Assembly (NCBI GenBank): GCA_937921835.1
Contig: CAKZVG010000135.1
Location: 1 to 5,594, forward strand
Direction of reading: 5' to 3'
Length of the DNA: 5,594 nt
From: an uncultured Bryobacteraceae bacterium
GTDB lineage: Bacteria > Acidobacteriota > Terriglobia > Bryobacterales > Bryobacteraceae
Below are positions 1 through 5,594 of this stretch, one piece after another; the stretch's first letter is position 1, and each line of letters begins with the position of its first letter. The notes below the pieces were generated by a model. It was not told where the DNA came from and made no database searches. It saw only the letters and a program-made list of their open reading frames with translations. The position numbers and the translations under genes are program-made.

Positions 1-141
1 GAGATGGTGATGCCGGGTGACAACGTGGAGTTGCAGGTGGAGTTGATCACGCCGGTGGCCATGGACAAGGGGCTGCGGTTCGCCATCCGCGAGGGCGGGC
101 GGACGGTCGGGGCCGGCACGGTGACCGAGATTATCGAGTAG
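1..141 (+). CDS. tuf: Elongation factor Tu, C-terminal fragment (5' end outside window)
   Basis: This is the last 46 codons of EF-Tu, the GTPase that carries aminoacyl-tRNA to the ribosomal A site in the cytoplasm. The frame is open from base 1 and ends with TAG at 139-141. The visible peptide is the end of beta-barrel domain III: it includes [20 protein letters not shown], then a [16 protein letters not shown] segment, and ends in VTEIIE. The GDN turn and the [13 protein letters not shown] signature are nearly invariant in bacterial EF-Tu. Nothing appears damaged; the gene is cut only by the window edge. It lies 17 bases upstream of rpmG, the usual neighbour of the tuf copy placed before secE-nusG. 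The G domain is not visible, so nothing can be said about GTP binding. Confidence 0.97.
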   Translation, partial: EMVMPGDNVELQVELITPVAMDKGLRFAIREGGRTVGAGTVTEIIE

Positions 142-158
142 GAAGGACTTCGTAAGCA

Positions 159-311
159 ATGCCGCGGGAGATCATCACGTTTCAGTGCACTGAGTGCAAG
201 AGGCGGAATTACACCAACATGAAGAACAAGAAGACGACCACCGAGCGTCTGGAGTTCAAGAAGTTCTGCCCGCACTGCCGCAAGCACCTGCTGCACCGCG
301 AAACGAAGTAA
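159..311 (+). CDS. rpmG: 50S ribosomal protein L33
   Basis: A 50-residue protein, the normal size for L33, a small component of the large ribosomal subunit near the E site. It starts at ATG 159 and ends at TAA 309-311, with the Shine-Dalgarno-like AGGAAGGA at 140-147. It begins [18 protein letters not shown] and contains the family segment with [16 protein letters not shown]. Four cysteines in two CxxC pairs (C10/C13 and C37/C40) make this the zinc-ribbon (C+) form rather than the cysteine-free paralogue that some bacteria use under zinc limitation. The very basic composition fits rRNA binding. It sits between tuf and tRNA-Trp, as in many bacterial tuf-rpmG-trnW-secE-nusG clusters. Its length and sequence leave little doubt. 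Confidence 0.97.
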   Translation: MPREIITFQCTECKRRNYTNMKNKKTTTERLEFKKFCPHCRKHLLHRETK

Positions 312-313
312 GA

Positions 314-319
314 TAGAAT
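314..319 (+). promoter_or_regulatory. Possible -10 element upstream of tRNA-Trp (weak)
   Basis: The hexamer TAGAAT just after the rpmG stop differs at one position from the sigma-70 -10 consensus TATAAT. Seventeen bases upstream is CTGCAC, a poor -35 box. A separate TTGACG at 319-324 resembles a -35 box, but only a weak GAAACT follows at a usable distance. The 87-base gap between rpmG and the tRNA is large enough for an internal promoter. Neither arrangement is convincing, and readthrough from tuf is equally likely. Confidence 0.2.
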
Positions 320-398
320 TGACGGGGCGGCGCCCGGATGGGGAAACTCAGGCTTGGCCGGTAGCGCCGGAATCCCGGATGTTTGGTGTTTGAAACGC

Positions 399-473
399 AG
401 GGGCGTAGGTTTAACGGCAGACCAGCGGTCTCCAAAACCGCGAGTGGGGGTTCGAATCCCTCCGCCCCTGCCA
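399..473 (+). tRNA. trnW: tRNA-Trp (anticodon CCA), 3' CCA encoded
   Basis: The sequence folds as a complete cloverleaf. The acceptor stem AGGGGCG (399-405) pairs perfectly with CGCCCCT (463-469), followed by discriminator G470 and an encoded CCA (471-473). The D arm has stem GGTT/GACC around an eight-base loop containing GG. The anticodon stem GCGGT/ACCGC (425-429, 437-441) encloses loop CTCCAAA, placing anticodon CCA at 432-434, which reads the Trp codon UGG. The variable loop is four bases (GAGT). The T arm has stem GGGGG/CCCTC with one G-U pair and loop TTCGAAT. Discriminator G is the expected identity base for bacterial tRNA-Trp. A single tRNA-Trp gene between rpmG and secE is a widespread bacterial arrangement. 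Confidence 0.98.
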
Positions 474-650
474 TTCCCAGCCAGCGCGCCGCCGCGCGGT
501 CCATGGCGGATTCCGGGCGAACAGGAAGCTGAGGACGGAGCGGGATCCGGATCCGCCGGGTCCGGCCATGCGCGGGAGTGGGCGGTTTGAGTTTAGGCGC
601 CGGCGTCTCCGGAATCACGCGGGACCGGCCGGGGAGCGACGCGAGAGAAG

Positions 651-884
651 ATGGAATCTTATAGCCTGGTGACGAGAATCAGCGGCTGGCCCAAAGCGGC
701 CATGAATTACGTCGAGGAACTCCAGACGGAGATGCGCCGGGTGACCTGGCCGAGTTGGAAGCAGGTCCGCGCCACCACGGGCGTGGTCATCGTGGCGGTA
801 TTCGCGTTCGCGGCCTATTTTTATGTCGTGGATTTCCTGGTAGGAAGGGCGATCACCAAAATATTCACCGCGCTGAGCAAGTAG
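651..884 (+). CDS. secE: Preprotein translocase subunit SecE
   Basis: A 77-residue, single-membrane-span SecE, the small essential subunit that clamps SecY in the SecYEG protein-export channel. The conserved amphipathic helix is visible as [20 protein letters not shown] (about residues 20-39), including the family core [11 protein letters not shown] transmembrane helix follows (about residues 43-66, [21 protein letters not shown]), then a short tail ending in FTALSK. The length is that of the one-span form found in most bacteria, not the three-span E. coli form. The start at ATG 651 has only a weak purine-rich GAGAGAAG before it. An in-frame ATG at 702 would also keep the whole core but has no visible ribosome site. 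The gene is 10 bases upstream of the nusG GTG, its usual partner. The 177 bases between the tRNA and this gene hold no other gene I can support. Confidence 0.96.
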   Translation: MESYSLVTRISGWPKAAMNYVEELQTEMRRVTWPSWKQVRATTGVVIVAVFAFAAYFYVVDFLVGRAITKIFTALSK

Positions 885-888
885 GCGG
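883..888 (+). promoter_or_regulatory. Candidate ribosome binding site deciding the nusG start
   Basis: AGGCGG overlaps the secE stop codon and lies six bases before GTG 895. It matches five of six bases of AGGAGG. It is the best Shine-Dalgarno-like signal among the three possible nusG starts: ATG 937 has only GGGACGGG at 922-929, and ATG 949 has nothing clear. This favours GTG 895, although the residues MAEN at 949 read like a natural N-terminus. Confidence 0.4.
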
Positions 889-894
889 AAGGCC

Positions 895-1764
895 GTGCTA
901 GCCGGAACAGCCGCGCCGCCCGGGACGGGCTGCGAAATGGGTGCCGCAATGGCAGAGAACGATCAGGAACTGGACGAGCGACCCTTGGCGGACTCCCCGC
1001 GCGAGGCAGAACCATCCGCCGAAGCGGAAGCGCGCGGCGAGCCGGAACCGTTACCCGCCGAGCCGGCCGGAGCATGGCCCGAGGAAACGGTTGAGCCGGC
1101 AGTGTTTGAGGACCAGTCCGGGGACGCGGCGCCTGCCGTCTCCGGGGAGCAAGAAGGGGAAGAGCCGGCTTTGGAAGAGCCCGCGCTCGAAGAACCCGCG
1201 CGGGGGGAGCCGGTTCCGGAGGCGCCCGCCGGTCCGGTGAAGAACTGGTTCATCATCCACACCTACTCCGGTTTTGAGCAAAAAGTGGCGGACTCGCTCC
1301 GCAGCCGTTCGCAAGCGTTCGGGTTCGCTGACCGCATCGGCCAGATTCTGATTCCCAAAGAAGAAGTGGTCGAGTTGCGGGGCGGGCGAAAGGTCACCAG
1401 CCAGCGGCTTCTTTATCCGGGCTACGTGCTGGTCGAGATGGAGATGGACGACGAGTTGTGGCACCAGGTGAAGGAAACGCCTCGGGTGACGGGATTCGTG
1501 GGCGGCGGCAACTCGCCAGTACCCCTTTCGGCCGACGAAGTGAATTCGATCCTGCACCGGCAGGCGTCCTCGGCCGAGCGCCCGCGGCCGAAGCTGAGTT
1601 TCGAAAAGGGCGAAAACGTCCGCATCATCGATGGGCCGTTCACCAACTTCACAGGCAAGGTGGATGAGGTCAACCCCGAGCGCAACACGCTGCGCGTGCT
1701 GGTTACGATCTTCGGGCGGCCGACGCCGGTGGAATTGGATTTCTTGCAGGTGGAAAAGGTATAG
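895..1764 (+). CDS. nusG: Transcription termination/antitermination factor NusG with acidic N-terminal extension
   Basis: NusG binds the RNA polymerase clamp and links elongation to Rho or to the ribosome. The NGN domain starts near residue 115 ([20 protein letters not shown]) and contains the [12 protein letters not shown] strand and the TPRVTGFVG loop. The KOW domain covers about residues 238-289, with [20 protein letters not shown] and the terminal [17 protein letters not shown]. This core of about 175 residues is the normal full size of NusG. The first 113 residues are extra: low complexity, rich in Glu, Pro and Ala, with almost no hydrophobic segment, so probably disordered. They include three tandem EEPA(L/R) units. 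The start is uncertain: GTG 895 (289 residues) has AGGCGG six bases upstream, while ATG 937 and ATG 949 are in-frame alternatives that still leave an extension of about 95 residues or more. Actinobacterial NusG proteins are also known to carry acidic N-terminal extensions. The gene follows secE and precedes rplK, the classical order. Confidence 0.96.
   Translation: MLAGTAAPPGTGCEMGAAMAENDQELDERPLADSPREAEPSAEAEARGEPEPLPAEPAGAWPEETVEPAVFEDQSGDAAPAVSGEQEGEEPALEEPALEEPARGEPVPEAPAGPVKNWFIIHTYSGFEQKVADSLRSRSQAFGFADRIGQILIPKEEVVELRGGRKVTSQRLLYPGYVLVEMEMDDELWHQVKETPRVTGFVGGGNSPVPLSADEVNSILHRQASSAERPRPKLSFEKGENVRIIDGPFTNFTGKVDEVNPERNTLRVLVTIFGRPTPVELDFLQVEKV
1159..1203 (+). repeat. Three tandem 15-base units inside nusG
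   Basis: Three consecutive in-frame 15-base units encode [10 protein letters not shown] and EEPAR (residues 89-103 from GTG 895). A shorter related GEP follows. The units differ at synonymous third positions (for example CCG GCT TTG versus CCC GCG CTC), so they are not a very recent duplication. They lie wholly in the acidic extension ahead of the NGN domain. Confidence 0.75.
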
Positions 1765-1773
1765 CCCCGGCGA

Positions 1774-1793
1774 CGCCGTCCGCCCCGACGGCG
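1774..1793 (+). other. Stem-loop in the nusG-rplK gap
   Basis: CGCCGTC (1774-1780) pairs perfectly with GACGGCG (1787-1793) around a six-base loop CGCCCC, starting 10 bases after the nusG stop. No run of T follows, so it does not look like an intrinsic terminator. It could be an mRNA-stability hairpin or part of the rplK leader. In GC-rich DNA a 7-bp stem can also arise by chance. Confidence 0.35.
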
Positions 1794-1824
1794 CGGGCGG
1801 GCCGGGAGGAAGTGGCAAGGGAAC

Positions 1825-2253
1825 ATGGCAAAGAAGGTTACGGGACAGGTCAAGCTTCAGATTCCGGCGGGTAAGGCTACACCGGCGCCACCGGTTGGCA
1901 CGGCGCTCGGTCCGCAGGGCGTCAACATCATGGAGTTTTGCAAGGCATTCAACGCCAAGACGTCGGCTAAAGACCAGGAAGGGTTGATCATCCCGGTGGT
2001 GATCACGATCTATTCGGACCGGTCGTTCACGTTCATCACCAAGACGCCTCCGGTGCCGGTACTCATCAAGCGCGCGGTGAACCTGGCCAAGGGATCGGCG
2101 GAGCCGAACAAGAACAAGGTCGGCAAGATCACCGAGAAACAGGTGGAAGAGATCGCCAAGATCAAGATGCCCGATCTGAACTGCTTCACGCTGGAGGCGG
2201 CCGTCAACAGCGTAAAAGGCACGGCGCGGAGCATGGGCGTCGACGTGGTCTGA
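1825..2253 (+). CDS. rplK: 50S ribosomal protein L11
   Basis: A complete 142-residue L11, the usual length. L11 binds the GTPase-associated region of 23S rRNA and takes part in factor-dependent GTP hydrolysis and the stringent response. The N-terminal domain begins [20 protein letters not shown] and contains the proline loop PPVGTALG followed by [15 protein letters not shown]. The C-terminal rRNA-binding domain contains [10 protein letters not shown], the [20 protein letters not shown] segment and the final ARSMGVDVV. The start ATG 1825 has AAGGGA at 1817-1822 as a short-spaced ribosome site, with GGGAGGAAG further upstream. Position 26 is Thr where the family usually has Pro. The upstream nusG is the expected partner, but rplA, which normally follows directly and whose product L1 represses this operon in E. 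coli, is absent from the window. Confidence 0.98.
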   Translation: MAKKVTGQVKLQIPAGKATPAPPVGTALGPQGVNIMEFCKAFNAKTSAKDQEGLIIPVVITIYSDRSFTFITKTPPVPVLIKRAVNLAKGSAEPNKNKVGKITEKQVEEIAKIKMPDLNCFTLEAAVNSVKGTARSMGVDVV

Positions 2254-2257
2254 GGCC

Positions 2258-2263
2258 GGGGGA
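2258..2263 (+). promoter_or_regulatory. Candidate ribosome binding site for the M1 peptidase GTG start
   Basis: GGGGGA lies seven bases upstream of GTG 2271, inside the 17-base gap after rplK. It supports the GTG start, which is also the one that supplies the signal-peptide-like N-terminus. No ATG occurs in frame until well inside the beta domain. Confidence 0.4.
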
Positions 2264-2270
2264 CGGCCGG

Positions 2271-4118
2271 GTGTCCTCGCGATTCGCCTGTTGGATTGCG
2301 CTGGCAGCCTGCCTTCCGCCTTCCGGGTGCCGCACGGCCGTGCCCCCAACTCCCTCCGCGCCGCGCGATCCTCACTCCTACGCCCAGCCCGGCGAAGTAG
2401 TGGTGCGCCATGTGGACCTCGAACTGGAGGTTTCTTTCGAGCGCAAGACCCTGGCCGGAGCCGCCACGCTGGATATCGAGCGGTTCGCCTCCGGCGCGCC
2501 GCTCCGGCTCGATACCCGCGAACTAACCATCGGGCGGGTTGAGGCGGCGGGCTCCGGCGAGCCGTGGGCGCCGGTGGCCTTCGAAACCGGCCCGGCGGAC
2601 AAGATCCTCGGCACTCCCCTGACGATCTCCCTTCCCGGCGGCGCGGCGCGCGTCCGCATCCACTACTCCACCAGCCCCGGCGCCAGCGCGCTCCAGTGGC
2701 TCGAACCGCGGCAGACCTCGGCGCGGCGTCCGTTCCTTTTTACGCAGTCGCAGGCCATTCACGCCCGGAGCTGGATTCCGTTGCAGGACTCGCCTGGCGT
2801 GCGCGTGACCTACTCGGCCTCGATCCGCGTGCCCAAAGGACTGCGCGCGGTGATGAGCGCACGCATGGAGGGCGGCGACGGCGGCCTCTTCCGCTTCACC
2901 ATGCCGCAGGCCATCCCGTCCTATCTGATTGCCCTGGCCGCGGGCGAGATCGAGTCCCGCGAACTGGGCCCGCGAAGTAGCGTCTGGGCCGAGCCGCCCG
3001 TTCTGGCGCGCGCGGCGCGCGAGTTCGAGGATACCGAGCGGATGATCGCCTCCGCCGAGCGGCTTTACGGGCCCTACCGCTGGGAGCGCTACGACATCCT
3101 GGTGTTGCCGCCCAGTTTCCCCTACGGCGGAATGGAGAACCCGCGGCTCACCTTCGCCACGCCAACCATTCTGGCGGGCGACAAGAGTCTCACGGCGCTG
3201 GTGGCGCACGAACTGGCGCACTCCTGGTCGGGAAACCTGGTCACGAATGCCACCTGGCGCGACTTCTGGCTGAACGAGGGCTTCACCGTCTATTTTGAAC
3301 AGCGGATCCTCGAAGAAGTCTACGGACCGGGCCGCGCGGCCATGGAGGCGGTGCTCGCCTGGGAGGAATTGCAGCGCGATCTGGCGCGGCTGCCCGAGCG
3401 CGACCAGATCCTCAACCTCGATCTGGCGGGCCGGGATCCGGAGGACGGCGTTACCGCCATCCCCTACTTGAAAGGCGCGCTGTTTCTGAAAAGCCTGGAG
3501 CTGGCGGCCGGGCGCGCCCGTTTCGACGCCTTTCTGCGCTCGTATTTCGACCGCTTCGCCTTTCAGAGCCTCACCACGGCGCAGTTTCTCGATTACCTCC
3601 GGCGCGAGCTTCCCGAGGCCACCCGCCGTGTGCCCGTCGAGGAATGGGTTTTCAAGCCGGGATTGCCTTCCTCGGCGCCGCGCCCGGCGCCCGCGGAAGC
3701 CTTCCTGAAGGTGGAGGCGGAGGCCCGGAAGTGGCTCGAAGGCGGCGCGGCGGCCGCAATCGAGGCCGGCGGCTGGAGCACGCACGAGTGGCTGCATTTC
3801 TTCAACGCCCTGCCGGAGAAGTTGGATCCCGGGCGCATGGGGGAACTGGACTCCCGCTTCCGCCTCACCCAAACCGGCAACTACGAAGTGCTCCAGCAGT
3901 GGTTACAGATGGCGGTCCGCAACGGATACCAGGAAGCCGATGCCCGGCTCGAGGAGTTCCTCACCACGGTTGGGCGCCGGAAGTATCTGCGCCCGCTCTA
4001 CGAGGAACTCATGAAGACGCCCGGCGGCCAGCGGCGGGCGCGGGCCATCTACGCCAAGGCGCGCCCGGGCTACCACCCGATCGCGGCGTCAACCCTCGAC
4101 GCCATCGTGAATCCGTAG
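2271..4118 (+). CDS. M1-family zinc aminopeptidase, leukotriene A4 hydrolase-like, putative lipoprotein
   Basis: A 615-residue metallopeptidase that resembles human leukotriene A4 hydrolase along its whole length; bacterial members are aminopeptidases that trim N-terminal residues from peptides. The catalytic site reads PSFPYGGMENPRLTF (exopeptidase motif GGMEN 286-290) and HELAH (313-317), with the third zinc ligand Glu in WLNEGF (E336), spaced HExxH-x18-E. The proton-donor Tyr is in PYLKG (Y399), and the QSQAIHAR motif (Q159, Q161) binds the substrate amino end. The N-terminal beta domain spans about 40-230 and the catalytic domain about 231-470. The C-terminal helical domain keeps Arg569 and Lys571 in GRRKYLRPL, matching the human residues that hold the peptide carboxylate. 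The N-terminus (MSSRFACWIALAACLPPSGC) has one Arg, a short hydrophobic run and LAAC, which fits a lipobox with Cys14; Cys20 is a weaker alternative. Export is therefore inferred. The GTG start has GGGGGA seven bases upstream and lies 17 bases after rplK, suggesting cotranscription. Confidence 0.93.
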   Translation: MSSRFACWIALAACLPPSGCRTAVPPTPSAPRDPHSYAQPGEVVVRHVDLELEVSFERKTLAGAATLDIERFASGAPLRLDTRELTIGRVEAAGSGEPWAPVAFETGPADKILGTPLTISLPGGAARVRIHYSTSPGASALQWLEPRQTSARRPFLFTQSQAIHARSWIPLQDSPGVRVTYSASIRVPKGLRAVMSARMEGGDGGLFRFTMPQAIPSYLIALAAGEIESRELGPRSSVWAEPPVLARAAREFEDTERMIASAERLYGPYRWERYDILVLPPSFPYGGMENPRLTFATPTILAGDKSLTALVAHELAHSWSGNLVTNATWRDFWLNEGFTVYFEQRILEEVYGPGRAAMEAVLAWEELQRDLARLPERDQILNLDLAGRDPEDGVTAIPYLKGALFLKSLELAAGRARFDAFLRSYFDRFAFQSLTTAQFLDYLRRELPEATRRVPVEEWVFKPGLPSSAPRPAPAEAFLKVEAEARKWLEGGAAAAIEAGGWSTHEWLHFFNALPEKLDPGRMGELDSRFRLTQTGNYEVLQQWLQMAVRNGYQEADARLEEFLTTVGRRKYLRPLYEELMKTPGGQRRARAIYAKARPGYHPIAASTLDAIVNP

Positions 4119-4120
4119 CA

Positions 4121-4143
4121 GGCCGCGGCGGTCTTCGCCGGCC
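4121..4143. other. Stem-loop between convergent genes, possible weak terminator
   Basis: Directly after the peptidase stop, GGCC and GGCG (separated by a two-base GC bulge) pair with CGCC and GGCC around the loop GTCTT, giving an eight-pair stem. It lies in the 123-base gap between two convergent genes, where a terminator would be expected. There is no T-run on either strand, so Rho-independent termination is doubtful; it may only protect a 3' end. The rest of the gap (4144-4241) shows no gene. Confidence 0.35.
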
Positions 4144-4241
4144 AGCACGGCACGGACTCGCCATCCCAACCGGATGCCTCCCTTTCCTGAAACAGCCCGC
4201 AGCCGCGACCATCCGGGCGGCCGCCGGAAAGCAGCCAACGG

Positions 4242-5594
4242 CTACAGCGCGTGCATGCGGCGCGCGATGGCTGTAAGCTCCTTGAGCACTCCGGAATTGC
4301 CAGGCTCGCCGGCGCGGTTGTGAAACTCCTCCGGGTCGGCCTCCAGGTCGTACAGCTCGGAGCGGTCCCATTCGAGGTAGGACAGTTTCCAGCGCCCGGT
4401 GCGCACCATCAGCATGGGGGGTTTGCCCACGTAGCGGTCGTCCTGGGTGAACACCCGGTGGCAGAAGTAGTATTCCGAATAGGCGAATTCGCGCGGCTGG
4501 TAGCGCCGCCCCTCGAGCAGCGGGGCGAAACTCCGGCCGTGCAATCCCTTCACGGGGCCCAGGCCGCACAACTCGGCCAGCGTCGGGAACAGGTCCACCT
4601 GTTCGATCAGTTCGCGGCGCGCGGCGTTGGCGGCGACGGCTCCGGGGGCGCTCACGATGAGCGGTACGGCCACCGACTGCTCATACATGTTGTGCTTGGT
4701 CCACATGCGGTGCGCGCCCGCCATCTCGCCGTGATCGGAGGTGTAGACCACCACCGTGTTCTTCTCGAGTCCCAACTCTCGCAGAGCATCCCAGACGCGC
4801 CCCAGGCAGGCGTCCATCTGGCTGACGTTGCCGTAGTAGCCGCACAGGCTGCGGCGCAGGGATTCCTCGCTCTGCTGGTACCAGCCACGCTCGCGGGCCC
4901 GGATGAGATTGCCCGGGAAGCCGTCCAGCAGCGCGCGCTCGCCGCGCCTGGGAAGGGCAAGCCTGGCCGGGTCGTACATTTCGTAGTACTCCCGCATCGG
5001 GACCAACGGGGTGTGCGGCATCACGAACGAGGACCACAGGCAGAAGGGGCGGTGGCGGTTCTCGCGCAAGAACTTGACGGTCTCCTCGGCGAACCAGTGG
5101 TCCTGGAAATAGCGCCGAGGCAGGGCGGAAGGCCGGCCTTCGACGCTCTCGGCCGCGCCCTGGTCCTCGCTAAGCTGCCGCCTCTCCTCTGGCGTCAGCG
5201 TGGCGCGGAAGGCGCCCTCGTGCAGCCGGTGCTCAAAGCCGTGGCGGCGCGTTTCGTCCACGAAGTGCATCTTGCCGATCGCGCCGGTGGCATAGCCGCG
5301 TTCCTTGAAAAAGTGAGCGATGGTGCGCGCCTCCTCCGGCAGGGGGTCGCGAAGAATCCTGGCGCCGTGGGAGTGGGGGTAGAGTCCGGTGACAATCGAT
5401 CCCCGCGCCGGCACGCACACCGGGGCCTGGCAATAGGCGCGCTCGAAACGCGTCCCGGAGGCGGCGATACGGTCGATGTTTGGGGTCTTGACGTCCGGAT
5501 GGCCGTAGCAGCCATTCTGAGGCCGGTCGCGGGGCGTGCCCGGAACGCGCGGGCAGGGAGCGTCCGCTGCGAAAGGGGTGTGTCGCTGAAAAGA
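4242..5594 (-). CDS. Formylglycine-dependent sulfatase (alkaline phosphatase superfamily), 5' end missing or abnormal
   Basis: A type I sulfatase, which hydrolyses sulfate esters using a formylglycine made from Cys; the substrate cannot be told. Read on the minus strand, GCYGHPDVKTPNIDRIAASG (from about 5513 downward) leads to the catalytic motif CVPARGSIVTG, Cys codon 5415-5417. Other active-site residues are present: GKMHF (Lys 5271-5273, His 5265-5267), MPHTPL (His 5013-5015), YTSDHGE (Asp 4734-4736, His 4731-4733) and TKHNMYEQS (Lys 4695-4697). The C-terminal part has YSEYYF and the WDRSELYDLEADPEE segment typical of the family, ending in TAG at 4242-4244. The frame stays open to the window edge, but no ATG, GTG or TTG occurs upstream of GTG 5420, and starting there would delete the fold's first strand. 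The residues before GCYGHP (5520-5594) are Pro/Arg-rich and lack the usual hydrophobic strand ending in TDD or TDQ that binds the metal. The gene could be truncated, chimeric or broken. It is convergent with the peptidase; no maturase or sulfate transporter is in view. Confidence 0.88.
   Translation of the reverse strand, partial: SFQRHTPFAADAPCPRVPGTPRDRPQNGCYGHPDVKTPNIDRIAASGTRFERAYCQAPVCVPARGSIVTGLYPHSHGARILRDPLPEEARTIAHFFKERGYATGAIGKMHFVDETRRHGFEHRLHEGAFRATLTPEERRQLSEDQGAAESVEGRPSALPRRYFQDHWFAEETVKFLRENRHRPFCLWSSFVMPHTPLVPMREYYEMYDPARLALPRRGERALLDGFPGNLIRARERGWYQQSEESLRRSLCGYYGNVSQMDACLGRVWDALRELGLEKNTVVVYTSDHGEMAGAHRMWTKHNMYEQSVAVPLIVSAPGAVAANAARRELIEQVDLFPTLAELCGLGPVKGLHGRSFAPLLEGRRYQPREFAYSEYYFCHRVFTQDDRYVGKPPMLMVRTGRWKLSYLEWDRSELYDLEADPEEFHNRAGEPGNSGVLKELTAIARRMHAL

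Noticed and set aside
543..554. Palindrome GGATCCGGATCC in the gap before secE
   Set aside because: It is a short double restriction-type palindrome with no matching copy elsewhere in the window, no promoter geometry around it and no sign of a terminator or attachment site.
256..618. 120-codon minus-strand frame covering rpmG, tRNA-Trp and the secE leader
   Set aside because: It runs across a perfect tRNA gene and the end of rpmG and encodes no recognisable motif, so it is a chance frame.
1051..2349. 432-codon open frame on the minus strand opposite nusG and rplK
   Set aside because: It is antisense to two genes with clear family identity. The translation is Arg/His/Leu-rich with no recognisable domain, and long antisense frames are common in GC-rich DNA.
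2523..3872. 449-codon open frame on the minus strand opposite the M1 peptidase
   Set aside because: It mirrors the codon bias of the peptidase gene, has composition typical of shadow frames, shows no domain, and overlaps a gene with a full set of catalytic motifs.
4233..4243. Small inverted repeat AGCC-AAC-GGCT overlapping the sulfatase stop codon
   Set aside because: Only four base pairs with a three-base loop and no T-run, which is expected by chance.
4242..5420. Sulfatase starting at GTG 5420
   Set aside because: That start lies only one codon before the catalytic Cys and would remove the clearly conserved GCYGHP to AYCQAP segment, which is in the same frame upstream. It is an artefact of the first available start codon.

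Overview
The window is GC-rich bacterial DNA. It opens with a conserved chromosomal block of translation and transcription genes on the + strand and then moves into genes not normally linked to that block. In order it holds: the 3' end of tuf (EF-Tu), rpmG (ribosomal protein L33), tRNA-Trp(CCA), secE, nusG, rplK (ribosomal protein L11), a putative lipoprotein-type M1 zinc peptidase of the leukotriene A4 hydrolase-like family, and, convergent on the - strand, a formylglycine-type sulfatase that runs off the right edge without a start codon.

Positions 1-2253 (tuf, rpmG, trnW, secE, nusG, rplK) show the standard bacterial order for this locus, with short gaps and all genes on one strand, so they probably form one transcription unit. 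The tRNA has all arms, the CCA anticodon and an encoded 3' CCA. NusG carries an unusual acidic Pro/Glu-rich N-terminal extension of roughly 95-113 residues in front of ordinary NGN and KOW domains. L11 has Thr at position 26, where most bacteria have Pro; this is in the loop that forms part of the thiopeptide antibiotic site.

Positions 2254-5594 break the expected order. In most bacteria rplK is followed directly by rplA, rplJ, rplL and rpoB. Here rplK is followed after only 17 bases by the GTG-started M1 peptidase, apparently with its own Shine-Dalgarno-like sequence. No rplA lies between them or in the rest of the window. The sulfatase is convergent with the peptidase across a 123-base gap that contains a stem-loop. 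The sulfatase keeps its catalytic Cys, Lys, His and Asp motifs, but the sequence just upstream of its conserved GCYGHP segment does not encode the hydrophobic strand and metal-binding Asp pair that should begin the domain.

The organism cannot be named from sequence alone. The GC content, the sulfatase, the LTA4H-like secreted peptidase and the style of the ribosomal proteins would fit Acidobacteriota (for example the Bryobacterales/Solibacter group). That is an inference of low to moderate confidence. I see no CRISPR array, insertion sequence, phage gene or clearly new multi-gene system. The points most worth following up are the broken rplK-rplA linkage, the headless sulfatase, the NusG extension and the L11 substitution.
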